Positions 27,454 through 36,051 of a stretch of DNA of 64,000 nt are shown here, piece after piece; the stretch's first letter is position 1, and the number at the start of each line of letters is the position of its first letter. The stretch is from JABMPO01 sp964539785 (lineage in GTDB: Bacteria; Fidelibacterota; Marinisomatia; Marinisomatales; TCS56), in contig CAZIJQ010000003.1 in assembly GCA_964539785.1 (NCBI GenBank), forward strand, positions 1-64,000, in the 5' to 3' direction. Both the position numbers and the translations under genes were made by a program. The notes below the pieces were generated by a model. That model saw nothing but the letters and a program-made list of their open reading frames with translations, had not been told where the DNA came from and ran no database searches.

Positions 27454-28875
27454 TTGGTTGTGACAAATCTTACTGAAATATTGAAAAAGAATCCATTAGT
27501 CTACAATACCCTGACTTCGGCGGGTCAGCTTGCGGCTGAACAGGAGCTGGAATTGTATGTTGTGGGGGGGGTAGTGCGCGATATTATGATCAACAGACCC
27601 CTGAAAGAAATTGATCTGATGGTGGTAGGTGACGGTATTAAGTTTGCGCGATTACTGGCCGAAAAACTTGGGGTTCGTAAAATCGTTCCGTTCCGCACGT
27701 TTGGCACCGCCCAGATTCCCTATAAACAGATACCGGTGGAAGTTGCTTCAGCGCGGACGGAATCCTACAAATCCGACTCCCGAAAACCAGCCCAAATCAA
27801 GTACACCAATCTGAAAGGTGATTTGATTCGTCGGGATTTCACAATTAATGCCATGGCGATTGATCTATTGCCGGAGCGATTTGGCACACTTCATGATCCG
27901 TTTGGCGGCGTTCAGGATATAGAGCAGAGACTTTTGATTACACCCCTGGATCCCGATGAGACGTTTGCTGAAGATCCGTTGCGCATGCTGCGGGCGGCTT
28001 ATTTTGCTGCCAATCTTGGGTGTATTATCACCGATGAATGCCTGGAAGCCATGAAACGACAGGCTGAACGTATAAAAATAGTCTCATGGGAGCGCATAGC
28101 CGCTGAGATTATCAAAATATTACAGGCACCCCAACCCTCGGTTGGATTCACTATCCTCCAGGACGTTGGTTTGTTGGAGTATGTTTTTCCCGAAATCGCC
28201 GTTATGCGTGGCATGCAGCAACCGAGCGAGTGGCATCACAAAGACGTATTTCAACATACTCTGCAGGTCGTGGATAACGCCGCTGAATTATCAGAGAAAA
28301 TGGAATTGCGATTCGCGGCACTGGTTCATGATATAGCCAAGCCAATTACGCGCCGGATTGACCCAGTAAAGGGAGTATCGTTCCATGGACACGATGAAAT
28401 CGGGGGCAGAATGCTGTATAAGATCGCCCGCCGGATGAAGCTCTCCAATGAAATGCGGGATTACCTTCAGAAAATGACGCGCCTGCACTTGCGTCCCATC
28501 GCTCTGGCCAAACAGGGTATAACTGATTCGGCAATTCGCCGTTTAATGCTTGCTGTTGGGGAAGATATTGATGATCTGTTGATCCTCTGTCGTGCTGATA
28601 TCACAACCAAAAATCCGAGTTTGGTCAAACGTTACATGGGAAATTTCGCTCGAGTAGAATTATTGATGCAGGATGTGGTTGAACGTGATGCCATGCGCGA
28701 ATTTCAATCGCCAGTTCGTGGTGATGAAATCATGAAAATATACGGATTGAAGGAAGGCCGGCAGGTTGGGCAGCTAAAATCGGCAATTGAAGAAGCGATC
28801 CTTGCCGGTGAAATCGATAACACTTATGAAGCCGCCCGGGAATATCTTGATCGAATAAAATCTGATTATCTATAA
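27454..28875 (+). CDS. cca: CCA-adding-type tRNA nucleotidyltransferase with HD domain
   Basis: Class II poly(A)-polymerase/CCA-adding nucleotidyltransferase, 473 residues. The head has VVGGVVRD and the acidic pair region KEIDLMVVGDG; then GDLIRRDFTINAMAID, the DPFGGVQDI signature and EDPLRMLRAAYFAA. A C-terminal HD phosphohydrolase domain follows (ALVHDIAKP, FHGHDEIGG). Such enzymes build or repair tRNA 3' CCA ends; some act only as A- or CC-adding enzymes. The start is unclear: TTG 27454 is used here, but GTG 27460 is equally possible and neither has a good ribosome site. A run of eight G lies in the catalytic GG motif (27564-27571). Confidence 0.87.
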   Translation: MVVTNLTEILKKNPLVYNTLTSAGQLAAEQELELYVVGGVVRDIMINRPLKEIDLMVVGDGIKFARLLAEKLGVRKIVPFRTFGTAQIPYKQIPVEVASARTESYKSDSRKPAQIKYTNLKGDLIRRDFTINAMAIDLLPERFGTLHDPFGGVQDIEQRLLITPLDPDETFAEDPLRMLRAAYFAANLGCIITDECLEAMKRQAERIKIVSWERIAAEIIKILQAPQPSVGFTILQDVGLLEYVFPEIAVMRGMQQPSEWHHKDVFQHTLQVVDNAAELSEKMELRFAALVHDIAKPITRRIDPVKGVSFHGHDEIGGRMLYKIARRMKLSNEMRDYLQKMTRLHLRPIALAKQGITDSAIRRLMLAVGEDIDDLLILCRADITTKNPSLVKRYMGNFARVELLMQDVVERDAMREFQSPVRGDEIMKIYGLKEGRQVGQLKSAIEEAILAGEIDNTYEAAREYLDRIKSDYL

Positions 28876-29025
28876 TTTCATTAGATTTTTGTAATATAGT
28901 GGACAGCCTAATCGACTATTATTTAGTATAATTGAAAAAGAATTTCAAAAGATTATGTAACTTACAGTTCTTGGTCATGATTGACGGGAAATATTCTGAC
29001 AACTTTTTTACACCAGTCGCAGTCA

Positions 29026-29045
29026 AATCAGATCAAGATCTGATT
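29026..29045. promoter_or_regulatory. Perfect 9-2-9 palindrome before the export operon
   Basis: AATCAGATC, two A, then GATCTGATT form a perfect 20-bp inverted repeat that ends 20 bp before ATG 29066, just ahead of the Shine-Dalgarno AAGGAG. The tight symmetry and position suit a repressor operator or an RNA hairpin limiting ribosome access. No regulator gene is adjacent. Confidence 0.45.
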
Positions 29046-29065
29046 ACTTATCACAAGGAGACAGG

Positions 29066-29773
29066 ATGTCATTCGTCAAGCGTTTATTAAATGTGTTTTA
29101 TGCACCCTCCGAAACATTTGAAGCAATTGTTGCACGGCGGGATTGGAAAGACCTTTGGATTACTTTAATTATATTGGCTCTGGTCGGGCTGGTGGCTTCG
29201 GTAATTCTGGAAGACTTAATAATCGATTACAAGCTAGATAACTTGGAGCGGGTAATTGAAAATAGTAATCGGATACCGGCAGAGCAAAAAGCAGAATTTC
29301 TTAATCAGCGGTACGAAAAAATTGTAAATCCGTCAGCTTTTACAGTGGTTTTTGGTTATGTGACGGCAATATTAGCTACTCCGGTCAGGGCAATATTTTT
29401 CGCGTTGGTTGTATTCATGATCGGTAATTTTATTTTTGGGGGGGAAGCAAAATATCTTGATCTATTGATCCTGAGCGGCTACGTATACCTGATTAATATT
29501 CTGGAGCTAATTGTCAAAATTCCGTTGATGCTGAGCAAATGGGATATGGAAGTATCTACCGGTCTGGGATTATTGGGTATTGGGGAATTTGGAGATTTCA
29601 TGTATCATTTCCTTGCGGGTGTCGATATTTTTGCCTTTTGGCGGGTGATTCTTTTCGCCATTGGCATGAGTGTGATTTACAAAAAATCTACTGGAACATT
29701 CCTGATAGCCGTTACAGTGGTATGGATCATTATATTAGCAATTAGCGCAGGTCTAGGAGCTGCATTCGTATAA
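29066..29773 (+). CDS. Yip1-domain membrane protein
   Basis: Integral membrane protein of 235 residues with about five helices (WITLIILALVGLVASVIL; VVFGYVTAILATPVRAIFFALVV; LLILSGYVYLINILELIV; FWRVILFAIGMSVIY; FLIAVTVVWIIILAISAGL). The first residues VKRLLNVFYAPSETFEAI are the typical Yip1 lead. Bacterial Yip1 proteins lack a defined role. It is the first gene of an export operon (TolC, HlyD, ABC, two permeases), 1 bp before the TolC gene, and may help assemble or regulate that system. Preceded by AAGGAG and a perfect palindrome. Confidence 0.8.
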   Translation: MSFVKRLLNVFYAPSETFEAIVARRDWKDLWITLIILALVGLVASVILEDLIIDYKLDNLERVIENSNRIPAEQKAEFLNQRYEKIVNPSAFTVVFGYVTAILATPVRAIFFALVVFMIGNFIFGGEAKYLDLLILSGYVYLINILELIVKIPLMLSKWDMEVSTGLGLLGIGEFGDFMYHFLAGVDIFAFWRVILFAIGMSVIYKKSTGTFLIAVTVVWIIILAISAGLGAAFV

Positions 29774-29774
29774 T

Positions 29775-31079
29775 ATGAAAAAAATAATAGTAATTACTAC
29801 ATCGTTTCTGTTGCTTAGTATTCCAGCAACTGGTCAAATGTTGTCGTTGGATCAATGCATTGAATTGGCTTTGAAAAACAAGGAAACTGTAAAATCAGCA
29901 GCCTTGGATGTTAAAAGTGCCAAATATGGTAAGCGGGGATCACTGTCAAATATTTTACCATCTTTCGGAGCTGGGGCTGGTTATTCTTCGTCAACATTCC
30001 AGGAACGAGTCAAACTAAATCAAGATAGCACATACACTTTTTATAATTCGTCAAGCAGTAATAGCTGGGGCCTGCAATTGTCCCAGAATATTTACGATGG
30101 CGGTGCCTGGTGGAATATGATTGCCGATGCTAAAAATAATTATATAATCAGCCAGCAACTTGAACGACAGGTCAAAATCAATGTGGTTTACTATGTGATT
30201 GAGGCCTACTACAGCCTGCTTAAATCACAGCAATTGCTGGATGTGGCTCGGATGAACCTGATGCTGGCCAACCAGCAAGTAGAACTGGTGACCAATCAAT
30301 TCGAAATCGGTGCTGCTGCTAAAACCGATTTGTTGAAGGTAAATGTTTTAAGGGGACAAGCACAAGTTGAGGTTATTACCAGCGATGCCGAATTCCAGAA
30401 TGCCGTAAGGGTCTTGCGAAATACCATGGGATTGATGGGTAATATCGACCCGTTGATGGTTGATGAAGCCTCCAGCACGGAATACACAATCCCTGAATTA
30501 GTTACTGCTCTCACGGATATGGAAAATAATAATCCCAGTATTTTGGCCAAGAAAGCACAGATCAGGGGGGCCGAATTGAACCACAAAATTGTTCGTGGCA
30601 GCCGCCTGCCGAGCGTTGATCTTGGTTGGAACTATAGATTTCAGGGAGCCGATGCCACCGGTCTGCTTGGTGATGATGACTGGAGTTCGACATTCTCATT
30701 AAATTTTTCAGTGCCGCTATTTACCGGGTTTGACCTGCACACCAAGACACAGCAGGCGAAATTGAACATTTCCAAAGAGGAAAATGAATTCATTACTCAG
30801 ATGTATGATTTACGGGTGCAGTTGGAAGTTCTATTGGAAATATTGCGAAATTATCAGGAAACGATTCCAATCAATGAGGAAGTGCTGACATCGGCAGAAG
30901 AAGATCTGAAACTGGTCCAGGAGCGTTATGCACTTGGTTCGGTTACGATCCTGGAAGTCTTGGATGCCCAGTTATCCGTTACCCAGGCACGGTCATCGCT
31001 GGTTTCAGCTAAATATAACGCCCAGATTCAAGCTGCCGCCCTCCTGGCTCTTACCGGTGTCCTTGATAGCCAGTATTGA
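29775..31079 (+). CDS. TolC-family outer-membrane efflux protein
   Basis: Outer-membrane channel-tunnel of 434 residues. A signal peptide (IVITTSFLLLSIPATGQ) is followed by the standard LSLDQCIELALKNKETVKSA. Two structural repeats each contain a long coiled-coil helix (e.g. LLDVARMNLMLANQQVELV and EDLKLVQERYALGSVTILEVL). It forms the exit duct for the adaptor and MacB-like pump encoded next. It starts 1 bp after the Yip1 gene. Confidence 0.92.
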   Translation: MKKIIVITTSFLLLSIPATGQMLSLDQCIELALKNKETVKSAALDVKSAKYGKRGSLSNILPSFGAGAGYSSSTFQERVKLNQDSTYTFYNSSSSNSWGLQLSQNIYDGGAWWNMIADAKNNYIISQQLERQVKINVVYYVIEAYYSLLKSQQLLDVARMNLMLANQQVELVTNQFEIGAAAKTDLLKVNVLRGQAQVEVITSDAEFQNAVRVLRNTMGLMGNIDPLMVDEASSTEYTIPELVTALTDMENNNPSILAKKAQIRGAELNHKIVRGSRLPSVDLGWNYRFQGADATGLLGDDDWSSTFSLNFSVPLFTGFDLHTKTQQAKLNISKEENEFITQMYDLRVQLEVLLEILRNYQETIPINEEVLTSAEEDLKLVQERYALGSVTILEVLDAQLSVTQARSSLVSAKYNAQIQAAALLALTGVLDSQY

Positions 31080-31138
31080 TAACCACGTATAATAATAAAA
31101 TAGCAGGGAATTTTTAAGTATTCCGGAAGGATTTGATT

Positions 31139-32464
31139 GTGGCAAAAAAAATGTCCAAGAAAAAGCGATTAATAATTATTATTTTAATTGTCGTTGTATT
31201 GGGGGCTATAATTCTGATCAGTTTGCAGCAGAATAAATCTGATGCGCTGGGAGTAGAAATAGATAAAATTCAGCGCCAAAAGGTGATTCATAAGGTTAAT
31301 GCCAGTGGGAAAATTCAGCCTGAGGTAGAGGTCAAAATCAGTGCCAATATTTCGGCCTATGTTACCGAAATTACTGTCAAGCAAGGCGATTGGGTTGAAA
31401 AAGGGCAGCACCTCATATCGCTGGATGAAAAGCAATATCGGGCCATGTTAGATCAATCGCGCTCGTCGGTTAAATCTGCTACGGCCCGACTGAAGCAGGT
31501 GAAAGCCCAGAAAAATCGCTCGGAAACATTATTTAGCCAAAATTTAATCTCCAGTCAAGAGTTGGAGGCGGTAATTGCTGAGCATGAATTAGCCGAAAGT
31601 CAAGTGGAGCAAGCACAGGCCGCCCTGGTAACGCGCGAGGATGAACTTTCCAAGACGCGGATTCTATCTCCTCAGTCAGGACTTGTAACCATGATCAATA
31701 AAGAAGTAGGTGAGATGGCACTCGGTTCCATGTTCCAGGCCGATGTCCTGATGATGGTGGCCGATTTGAATCGGATGGAAGTGGTTGTTGATGTCAATGA
31801 GAATGATGTGGTCGATGTCTCTCTCAGTGATACGGTTGAAATCGAAATCGATGCTTTTCAGGATACATTATTCAAGGGACTGGTCAGCGAAATCGCCCAT
31901 CTGGCTCAAACAACAGGATTGGGAACTCAAGAGCAAGTAACTAATTTTGAAGTGCGAGTGCGTATGCTGGAAGTGCCCGAGCATATTCGCCCCGGGATGA
32001 GCGCCACCGCGGATATTATTACTGATACCCGCGATAGTGTGCTGGCAATACCGATCCAGTGTTTAACAATTCGCCAGGAGGGTTACGATAAGCCACTGAA
32101 ATCGGATAAGCGGCGTGATCGTCGTTCGGACCGGAAAAAGGCTGAGCAGGCAGAAAATGACACTTCGAATGTAGAAACACCGGAAAAAAAGCCGGAAAAG
32201 AAGCAGATGCTGGAAGTTGTGTTTGTTGTTGCTGATACCTTGGCTGGTGAAGACGATCGACATCACAAGAAGAAGAAAGACATTCGTTATGCCCAAATTC
32301 GGCCAGTTACTGTAGGCATCTCCAGTGATACTCATTATGAGGTGCTGAACGGATTGTCCGAAGGTGAAGAAATTGTAGTTGGTAGTTATCGTGCTATCAG
32401 TAGAGAACTGAAGCATAATTCAGAAGTGAAAGTCGGCGATGCCTTTCAATATCGAAATAAATAG
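31139..32464 (+). CDS. HlyD/MacA-type periplasmic adaptor with Lys-rich insert
   Basis: Membrane-fusion adaptor of 441 residues linking the ABC permeases to TolC. A single N-terminal helix (LIIIILIVVVLGAIILIS) anchors it. Then come a beta-barrel strand, lipoyl half-motif (VKISANISAYVTEITVKQGDWVEKGQHL), hairpin (LKQVKAQKNRSETLFSQN) and second lipoyl half (ILSPQSGLVTMINKEVGE). Unusually, a lysine/arginine-rich, probably disordered insert of about 40 residues begins near residue 318 (KRRDRRSDRKKAEQ), with a second basic patch (HHKKKKD) near 380. The start is GTG 31139, 8 bp after GGAAGG, better than TTG 31133. Confidence 0.88.
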   Translation: MAKKMSKKKRLIIIILIVVVLGAIILISLQQNKSDALGVEIDKIQRQKVIHKVNASGKIQPEVEVKISANISAYVTEITVKQGDWVEKGQHLISLDEKQYRAMLDQSRSSVKSATARLKQVKAQKNRSETLFSQNLISSQELEAVIAEHELAESQVEQAQAALVTREDELSKTRILSPQSGLVTMINKEVGEMALGSMFQADVLMMVADLNRMEVVVDVNENDVVDVSLSDTVEIEIDAFQDTLFKGLVSEIAHLAQTTGLGTQEQVTNFEVRVRMLEVPEHIRPGMSATADIITDTRDSVLAIPIQCLTIRQEGYDKPLKSDKRRDRRSDRKKAEQAENDTSNVETPEKKPEKKQMLEVVFVVADTLAGEDDRHHKKKKDIRYAQIRPVTVGISSDTHYEVLNGLSEGEEIVVGSYRAISRELKHNSEVKVGDAFQYRNK

Positions 32465-32533
32465 TGATTAAACATATTTTTTGTGGAATTACAATTTTTA
32501 TCAATCTTTGGTAATATTTGAATTGGAGGAAGC

Positions 32534-33226
32534 GTGGAGCAGTTGATATCACTGCATGATATTTCAAGAATTTACCAGGTGGGAACGGTGGAAGTACGGG
32601 CTTTACTGGAAGTTGATCTGGAAATTAAGCCTAATGATTATATGTCAATTATGGGGCCGTCAGGATCAGGAAAATCGACGCTGATGAATATAATTGGTTG
32701 TCTTGACACGCCTTCAACCGGACGCTATGAATTTGAGGGTGAGCTGGTGCATGAAATGGATGATAACCAATTGGCTTCCATCAGGAACCGGAAAATTGGT
32801 TTTGTATTTCAAACCTTCAATTTACTGCCTAAAGCAACCGCCTTGCGGAATGTGGAATTACCATTGATTTATGCCAACATCCCCCGCTCGGAGCGCCAGG
32901 AAATGGCGGAAAATTCACTGGAAAAGGTTGGTCTGGCTGATCGGATAACCCATAAACCCAATGAGCTTTCCGGTGGACAGCGTCAGCGGGTGGCAATTGC
33001 CCGTGCCCTGGTGACCAATCCATCAATAATTCTGGCCGACGAACCTACCGGTAATTTGGATTCGAAGAGCGGCGAGGAAATTATGAAAATTCTCAACAGT
33101 CTGCATGCTGCCGGGAATACGATTATCATTGTTACACACGAACAGTACATTGCCGAGCATGCTCATCGTACGATTCATCTGTTTGATGGACGAATAACCG
33201 ATGATATCACGAATCATAAAACCTGA
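32534..33226 (+). CDS. MacB/LolD-type ABC transporter ATPase
   Basis: ATP-binding subunit of 230 residues. Walker A GPSGSGKST, Q-loop FVFQTFNLLPKATALRNVELP, signature LSGGQRQRVAIARAL and Walker B IILADEPTGNLD are all present, and the LNSLHAAGNTIIIVTHE switch histidine is intact. This subfamily powers FtsX-fold permeases that move envelope substrates without crossing the inner membrane. GTG start at 32534 behind GGAGGA. It partners with the two permease genes directly after. Confidence 0.93.
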   Translation: MEQLISLHDISRIYQVGTVEVRALLEVDLEIKPNDYMSIMGPSGSGKSTLMNIIGCLDTPSTGRYEFEGELVHEMDDNQLASIRNRKIGFVFQTFNLLPKATALRNVELPLIYANIPRSERQEMAENSLEKVGLADRITHKPNELSGGQRQRVAIARALVTNPSIILADEPTGNLDSKSGEEIMKILNSLHAAGNTIIIVTHEQYIAEHAHRTIHLFDGRITDDITNHKT

Positions 33227-33240
33227 ATTGAAGCTGAATA

Positions 33241-33351
33241 ATGAACATCGATTAACGAATGTTGATTTATGAATTTATGAATTTATGGATTTGGTGAGAA
33301 TACTTCGAAAATCGTCTTGGGATGTTCGGTGTTTGATATTCAAGGTGTATA
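33241..33351 (+). repeat. Low-complexity intergenic repeat
   Basis: Between the ATPase and first permease lies an inverted repeat AACAT-N10-ATGTT (33243-33262 region) followed by three tandem TTTATGAA/TTTATGGA units (33267-33292 region). Sequence of this sort recurs as dispersed intergenic repeats in many environmental genomes. Apart from an AAGGTG ribosome site just before ATG 33352, nothing coding is visible. Confidence 0.35.
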
Positions 33352-34563
33352 ATGTTTAGCTTATTCATCGAAGATTTCCGTATTGCCCTGGAAGCCATTA
33401 TCGCAAGCAAAGTGCGCTCATTCCTGACTCTGCTGGGCATCGTGATTGGTATTTTAGCAGTGACTCTCATGGGTACGCTGATTTCCGGTTTGGATCGTTC
33501 TTTTGATAAGAGCATGGATTTTCTGGGCCGGGATGTATTGTATATNNNNNNNNNNNNNNNNNNNNNNNNNNNNNNNNNNNNNNNNNNNNNNNNNNNNNNN
33601 NNNNNNNNNNNNNNNNNNNNNNNNNNNNNNNNNNNNNNNNNNNNNAAAGCGGTGACTCCCAGTGTGTCCCGGCGGGTGACAGTGGTCAGAGATAAGAACA
33701 GTCTAATGGGCGTTGAGCTGGAAGCAACCACAGTCGAGTTTTTGCAAACATCGACGGCAAATGTTGAAACAGGCCGCTTTCTAACTCAGGGTGAAATACG
33801 CTCCGGTTCACGGGTGGCCGTTATCGGCTATGATGTGGCTCAAGAATTATTTATTAATGAGGATCCCATTGGGAAGAAATTAAAACTGGGCAATTATTCT
33901 TTCCGGGTGATCGGAGTTATGGAAAAGCAGGGAAAATTTCTGGGCATGATCAGCATGGATAATTGGGTCGGGATTCCTTTGGGAACGTTCGAGCGCCTGT
34001 TCTCCCGACGCGGCTGGTCTCAGATCCTGGTGAAGGTTGACGGCGAACATATCGATGATGCTAAAGATGAATTGACCGGTATCATGCGTCGCATTCGTGG
34101 TTTGAAACCGGGGGAAGAAGATGATTTTGCCATCAATCAACAGGACGCCTTTCGCAGCCAATATAATATGATCAAACTGGCGATTGGCGGAACGGGAGTG
34201 TTCATTACTGTTTTATCGCTGGTTGTAGGTGGTATTGGGATCATGAATATAATGTTTGTCACCGTGCGCGAACGGACACGCGAGATTGGTATCCGCAAAG
34301 CCATTGGCGCCACCAGATCAATGATTCTGGGACAATTTATTCTTGAGGCAATTATTATTTGTAGTTTTGGCGGGTTGGTTGGATTGACCTTGTCCTATGG
34401 CGGTAGTTTGTTGATCAATAAATTTGTATTTCCCTCGGCCATGCCACTCTGGCTGGCCATTTTTTCCATAATTCTGAGCATTGCTGTTGGTCTGGTGGCC
34501 GGTCTGGCGCCATCCTACCGGGCGGCTAAACTGGATCCCATAGAGGCTTTGCGTTATGAGTAA
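33352..34563 (+). CDS. MacB-like ABC permease (contains assembly gap)
   Basis: FtsX-fold permease with a large periplasmic domain between helix 1 and helices 2-4. Visible parts: N-terminal KVRSFLTLLGIVIGILAVTL, C-terminal IGGIGIMNIMFVTVRERTREIGIRKAIGA and the final YRAAKLDPIEALRYE, all classic. A run of 100 N (33546-33645) removes part of the periplasmic domain; the frame is open across the gap and the total of 403 residues is near the family norm, but the missing residues and true gap length are unknown. It overlaps the next permease by 8 bp. Confidence 0.85.
   Translation: MFSLFIEDFRIALEAIIASKVRSFLTLLGIVIGILAVTLMGTLISGLDRSFDKSMDFLGRDVLYXXXXXXXXXXXXXXXXXXXXXXXXXXXXXXXXXXKAVTPSVSRRVTVVRDKNSLMGVELEATTVEFLQTSTANVETGRFLTQGEIRSGSRVAVIGYDVAQELFINEDPIGKKLKLGNYSFRVIGVMEKQGKFLGMISMDNWVGIPLGTFERLFSRRGWSQILVKVDGEHIDDAKDELTGIMRRIRGLKPGEEDDFAINQQDAFRSQYNMIKLAIGGTGVFITVLSLVVGGIGIMNIMFVTVRERTREIGIRKAIGATRSMILGQFILEAIIICSFGGLVGLTLSYGGSLLINKFVFPSAMPLWLAIFSIILSIAVGLVAGLAPSYRAAKLDPIEALRYE
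33546..33645. other. Assembly gap (100 N)
   Basis: Exactly 100 unresolved bases inside the first permease gene. The round number suggests a default scaffold gap, so the real length may differ. Confidence 0.98.
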
Positions 34564-35815
34564 AGGCCGCCGCGGACATCTGGGATTCACCTTGCGTGAG
34601 AGTATGCGCATGTCCATAGAAGCAATTCGCAGCAATAAATTACGTGCTTCGCTGACTTTATTGGGCATTACGATTGGTGTATTCTCGGTAATCGGTGCCA
34701 TGACTGCCATTCGGACTTTGGAATCATCGATCAATTCGGGTTTGAGCATTTTTGGCAGTAATACCTTTTTAATTCAGAAATATCCCCTTATTCAAATGGG
34801 TGGCCATACCCGTCACAAATACCGTAATCGTAGAAATATCACTTACCGGCAGTATGAGGAACTAAAAGACCGGGCTCAATTGCCAGTCAGGGTTAGCGTG
34901 ATTGATGGCACCGGGGGCAAGAGTATCAAATACAAGGATAAACAGGCGAAAATAAGCGCGGCAGTAAATGGCGGTGACGAAGGCGCCCTACAGAGTCTAA
35001 AGACTTATATCGCCGATGGCCGGGATCTGACTAAACAGGACGTTGATTTTTCGCGCAGTGTGGTGATCCTTGGAATGGATATTGTCGATCAATTATTTCC
35101 TTTTGAGGATCCTTTAGGGAAATCTATTGTTGTGAATGGTTTGAAATATCGTGTTATCGGAATCACCGAACGACAGGGTAATCTATTTGGTCAGAGCCAG
35201 GATGATTTCATTTTAATTCCCATCTCCAACTACTTGCGCCAGTTTAGTAGTCGCTGGACATCCTTGTCGATTACCATCGAAGCCGAATCCGTAGAGCTGT
35301 ATGACAAGACACAGGACGAAGTAGTGGGGATTATGCGCACAATTCGTAAAGTCGCCCCGGGTGATGATAACGACTTTGAAGTGGCGTCCAACGATGAATT
35401 GATTGATACCTTTGGTCAATTCACCGGCGGTGTGAAGCTGTTTGCATTTGCTATCAGCATCATTGCCCTGGTCGTAGCCGGGATTGGAATCATGAATATC
35501 ATGCTGGTCTCGGTTTCTGAGCGGATTAAAGAAATCGGTATTCGCAAAGCTGTGGGTGCCAATCGCCGGGATATTCTGATTCAGTTTTTAACTGAGGCGG
35601 TATTCCTGAGTGAGTTTGGTGGAATTGCTGGTGTAATTCTCGGGGTACTGGGCGGCAATGCCGTTTCAATGATCTTTAATATTCCAGCGGTTATCCCCCT
35701 GGATTGGGCTTTCTATGGATTGCTGGTTTGTTCGTTGATCGGGATTGGCTTCGGCAGTTACCCGGCCTATCGCGCTGCGGGGCTGGATCCAATTGAATCA
35801 TTGCATTATGATTGA
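34556..35815 (+). CDS. MacB-like ABC permease, second subunit
   Basis: Second FtsX-fold permease of 419 residues, complete. The N-terminal part is RLRES-like (LRESMRMSIEAIRSNKLRA), with helix 1 LTLLGITIGVFSVIGAM, a periplasmic domain, and helices 2-4 with VAGIGIMNIMLVSVSERIKEIGIRKAVGA. It ends YRAAGLDPIESLHYD. It overlaps the first permease by 8 bp (start inside its last codons). The pair plus ATPase, adaptor and TolC form a full tripartite efflux or envelope-export pump. Two different permeases instead of a MacB homodimer suggest a heterodimer. Confidence 0.9.
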   Translation: MSKGRRGHLGFTLRESMRMSIEAIRSNKLRASLTLLGITIGVFSVIGAMTAIRTLESSINSGLSIFGSNTFLIQKYPLIQMGGHTRHKYRNRRNITYRQYEELKDRAQLPVRVSVIDGTGGKSIKYKDKQAKISAAVNGGDEGALQSLKTYIADGRDLTKQDVDFSRSVVILGMDIVDQLFPFEDPLGKSIVVNGLKYRVIGITERQGNLFGQSQDDFILIPISNYLRQFSSRWTSLSITIEAESVELYDKTQDEVVGIMRTIRKVAPGDDNDFEVASNDELIDTFGQFTGGVKLFAFAISIIALVVAGIGIMNIMLVSVSERIKEIGIRKAVGANRRDILIQFLTEAVFLSEFGGIAGVILGVLGGNAVSMIFNIPAVIPLDWAFYGLLVCSLIGIGFGSYPAYRAAGLDPIESLHYD

Positions 35816-35859
35816 TAAAGTATAGTTAATTAATCACTGAATTTAATTTTATAATATAG

Positions 35860-35879
35860 GCGTCCTTTTTCTTGGACGC
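35860..35879 (+). terminator. Hairpin after export operon
   Basis: GCGTCC (35860-35865) pairs with GGACGC (35874-35879) across an 8-base T-rich loop, 45 bp after the last permease. No T-run follows, so it is a weak or factor-assisted terminator. A second GGACGC, within AAAAAGGACGC at 35937-35947, could pair instead with GCGTCCTTTTT (35860-35870). Confidence 0.4.
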
Positions 35880-35920
35880 ACGCCCTTGATGTGATAAATT
35901 TTTGTATGCTAACAGCCACC

Positions 35921-35937
35921 TTGGCACGGAAATTGTA
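35921..35937 (+). promoter_or_regulatory. Sigma-54-type -24/-12 promoter upstream of kdsB
   Basis: TTGGCACGGAAATTGTA fits the consensus YTGGCACGrNNNTTGCW at every defined position but one (the -12 C is T). The GG (35923-35924) and the G of the -12 element (35935) are correctly spaced. It points toward kdsB and would start RNA near 35948, giving a leader of about 100 bases. The operon it would drive ends with rpoN, the sigma-54 gene. Promoter activity is inferred from sequence only. Confidence 0.55.
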
Positions 35938-36051
35938 AAAAGGACGCTTTTCTTTGGTACGTGACCACGACAAGAAAAACGATTTGACGACAGTCTGTCT
36001 TTGTCATAGGGGATTTTTACCGGTAAAATTGATTTCAGGTTATATCTGCTA

